Positions 62,251 through 64,000 of a stretch of 64,000 nt of DNA are shown one piece after another. The DNA lies in the NCBI GenBank assembly GCA_003014445.1, contig PYGH01000004.1, positions 1-64,000 of the forward strand, written 5' to 3'. Within the stretch, counting starts at the first letter, position 1. Each line of letters starts with the position of its first letter. Both the position numbers and the translations under genes were made by a program. Under the pieces are notes generated by a model. The model searched no databases, was not told where the DNA came from, and was given only the letters and a program-made list of their open reading frames with translations. The DNA comes from Fusobacterium naviforme. Lineage in GTDB: Bacteria > Bacillota > Clostridia > Lachnospirales > Lachnospiraceae.

Positions 62251-63567
62251 TTACATTGCCGCCGGTCCGTAGATGAGATCCGGAACGATCGTCACCAGAA
62301 TCGGGCAGAAGGTGATCAGAATCAGCACAAGGAAGAGCGCTACAATGAAGGGCCATACCTCCTTGATAAAATCGCTGATCTTACAGCCTGTGATACCGCA
62401 GGTCGTGAACATCATGGAGCCAAAGGGAGGCGTGAGCCCTCCGATCATAATATTGCAGATCGTCACAAGACCGAAGTGATACACATTGACGCCGAGTTTC
62501 AGTGCCACCGGAAGCAGCAGCGGGGTAATGATCATCATGGCCGCCCCGCCCTCAAGGAACATACCCATAATCAGCAGCACCACGTTACAGAGCATCAGGA
62601 ACACATATTTGTTCGAGGTAAGCCCCAGCACGGAGGTGGCAACAATCTTCGGCAGATTGATCCAGGTCATGTACTGCCCGAAGACATTGGCAGAGACCAT
62701 GATGAGAACCACGCTGGAGGTACCTGCAATCGTATCCAGAATGATGGGAATGAGGTGCTCCCGGAAGCTCAGCCGCTTGTAGACCAGCTTACCGATGATG
62801 AAGCAGTACAGCACAGCCACCGCTCCGCCCTCGGACGGTGTGAAGAGACCAAAGCGCATTCCGAGGATGATTCCGAAGGGGAAAAACAGACCCCAGAAGG
62901 AAATGAACGCCTGCTTCAAAACCTCTGTGAGCGGCGGGAACTTATCTCTCGTCGTCGGATAGTTTCTCTTCTTCGCAATGATCGCAACTGTGATCATCAT
63001 GGCGACGGACATCAGGATGCCCGGCACGTAGCCCGCTGCAAAGGTGCGTCCCAGTGACGCCTGTGCAATCAGAGTGAAGATGATGAGATTCACTCCCGGC
63101 GGGATCACAGGAGTCGCAGCGGAGGAAGCCGCTGTGATCGCTGCGGAAAAGGCCTTCGAGTAACCCCTTCTCTCCATCTCCGGAACCAGCATCTTGGACT
63201 GCATAGCGCAGTCCGCATTGGCAGAGCCGGAGCAGCCGCCCATCAGCATGGAGAGCAGCACATTCACTTGTGCGAGACCGCCACGCATGTGTCCCGTCAC
63301 ACACTCGCAGAAATCCATCATCTTATCACTGATACCGCCGAAGTTCATGACGGAACCGGACATGACGAAGAAAGGAATCGCCAGCATGGAGAAGGATTGC
63401 GTGGAGTTCATCACCTTCTGGAGTATGGTCCAGGAGGGTGTGGACTGATCTATAAACAGGAAGAAGAAGAATGTGGAACCAAAAAGCGCATATACAATAG
63501 GCATTCCGAAGAAGTACAGCAAGAAAACCAATATAATTGGAAGCAGCTGCATAAAGCTGAGTGTCAT
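62251..63567 (-). CDS. dctM: TRAP transporter large permease (DctM type)
   Basis: The 438-residue polytopic protein shows the DctM pattern: an N-terminal PIILVFLLYFFGMPIVYAL segment, SFSMLAIPFFVMSGSVMNFGGI, MRGGLAQVNVLLSMLMGGCSGSANADCA, AAITAASSAATPVIPPGVNLIIF, and VLLIMGMFLEGGAAMMIITPLLLPVA. It imports an organic acid with sodium or proton. The gene overlaps the small subunit by 4 bases (ATGA). No substrate-binding DctP gene is visible in the window; it may lie upstream outside. Confidence 0.93.
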   Translation of the reverse strand: MTLSFMQLLPIILVFLLYFFGMPIVYALFGSTFFFFLFIDQSTPSWTILQKVMNSTQSFSMLAIPFFVMSGSVMNFGGISDKMMDFCECVTGHMRGGLAQVNVLLSMLMGGCSGSANADCAMQSKMLVPEMERRGYSKAFSAAITAASSAATPVIPPGVNLIIFTLIAQASLGRTFAAGYVPGILMSVAMMITVAIIAKKRNYPTTRDKFPPLTEVLKQAFISFWGLFFPFGIILGMRFGLFTPSEGGAVAVLYCFIIGKLVYKRLSFREHLIPIILDTIAGTSSVVLIMVSANVFGQYMTWINLPKIVATSVLGLTSNKYVFLMLCNVVLLIMGMFLEGGAAMMIITPLLLPVALKLGVNVYHFGLVTICNIMIGGLTPPFGSMMFTTCGITGCKISDFIKEVWPFIVALFLVLILITFCPILVTIVPDLIYGPAAM

Positions 63568-64000
63568 CCGTTTGTACCTCCTTCTCCGGCATTTTCCATT
63601 TTATTCTTTGCTCCGCCCTGATGCAGTCTGTCCTTTACAAAGAAATAGAGCGCATAGATCAGGGAGAGACCAAAGCCCAGCGGTACCGCAATCCCGGTCC
63701 ACCACTTCGGCAGCCGGAGCATATCTGTGACGGCAAGCTTGTACACGCCGCGCACATAGACCAGGTGATACACATACTGTGCACTGATACCTGTCAGCAT
63801 GACAAGCACCAGAATCTGCAGTATATCCATGATAAACTGCACCGTCGACTTCATGTGATGCGGAAAAATATTTACCAGAATATCGACGCCGAGATGGGCG
63901 TGCTTTCTGTGCGCGTAGGCACTTCCGATAAATACCGTCCAGACAAAGAGACTCGTCACGATCTCATCGCACCACTGCAGGGGGTGATTCAGAAAGTAAC
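63564..64000 (-). CDS. dctQ: TRAP transporter small permease (DctQ type), partial
   Basis: The frame runs off the window's end, beginning there at YFLNHPLQWCDEIVTSLFVWTVFIGSAY, which is the conserved R-x-V-x-x-x-x-x-W-x-x-E-x-x-R-x-x-F-I-W-type motif of DctQ. Three further helices follow (FIMDILQILVLVMLTGISAQYVY, GIAVPLGFGLSLIYALYFFV). Its first residues are outside. The GTG at 63959 is probably internal rather than the start. The stop overlaps the dctM start. Confidence 0.85.
   Translation of the reverse strand, partial: YFLNHPLQWCDEIVTSLFVWTVFIGSAYAHRKHAHLGVDILVNIFPHHMKSTVQFIMDILQILVLVMLTGISAQYVYHLVYVRGVYKLAVTDMLRLPKWWTGIAVPLGFGLSLIYALYFFVKDRLHQGGAKNKMENAGEGGTNG

Overview
The window looks like a chromosomal segment of an anaerobic, low-oxygen-adapted Firmicute, most likely a Lachnospiraceae-type Clostridium relative. 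This is inferred from the gene content: class III fructose-bisphosphatase, split PyrK/PyrD, a T-box on ileS, FprA and Hcp, QueH, a DUF3793 remnant, and short intergenic regions with strong GGAGG ribosome binding sites. The core is GC-rich. Several blocks are visibly AT-rich and look acquired: about 1-8150, 27120-28760 and 44940-47340. The block at 49.5-54.3 kb is intermediate.

Layout. 1-8150 is a mosaic of mobile debris: an IS3-type transposase tail, a serine-recombinase tail with a stop codon, a C-terminal piece of a small-multidrug-export-like protein, a DUF3793 gene with a stop at codon 3, a phage-like N-terminus and a CD1845-type conjugative-element protein. It also carries an intact cation:proton antiporter behind a probable fluoride riboswitch, and a 1300-residue LPXTG-like surface protein. 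The block ends exactly at the 3' end of rlmD. 8154-13905 holds rlmD, an aminopeptidase P, a HAD phosphatase and a lipoprotein. A tRNA-Pro(GGG) lies at 14008. 15148-17688 is a molybdenum cofactor group (moaB-MOSC, modA, moaC). 17734-23447 holds glgP and ileS, the latter with a T-box leader and a consensus promoter. 23989-27106 (plus strand) is gpmA, pncB and nudC.

27211-28473 holds two adjacent DUF4230-family genes preceded by a structured leader ending in an intrinsic terminator. From a good promoter at 40845 down to 28815 the minus strand is almost uninterrupted: pyrF-pyrK-pyrD-pyrE, vanZ, a small membrane protein, an M29-type peptidase, purE-purM-purN-purD and class III fbp. This suggests pyrimidine and purine synthesis and gluconeogenic FBPase could be co-transcribed. 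41-45 kb holds a double GNAT protein, a small alarmone synthetase next to an Mrp ATPase, and an FprA flavoprotein. A 1.55-kb IS256-family element and a CsbD gene follow, then queH and rpoD.

49.5-53.9 kb is a partly decayed, probably nitrosative or redox stress cluster: an FprA remnant joined to an IS110 remnant, hcp, two small decayed genes, a DUF1858 disulfide protein, a two-cupin protein, a broken gene, and a divergent CRP/FNR-type regulator. A 16-bp palindrome between the divergent genes sits about 41.5 bp upstream of the predicted cluster start, which is the classic activator position. 54.4-59.5 kb is birA, a membrane protein, an rRNA/tRNA 2'-O-methyltransferase-type gene, nadE and an SPFH protein. 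59.6-64.0 kb holds an IscR-like Rrf2 regulator with its own operator-like dyad, an aminotransferase, a YcxB-like protein and the two membrane subunits of a TRAP transporter, the smaller of which runs off the window.
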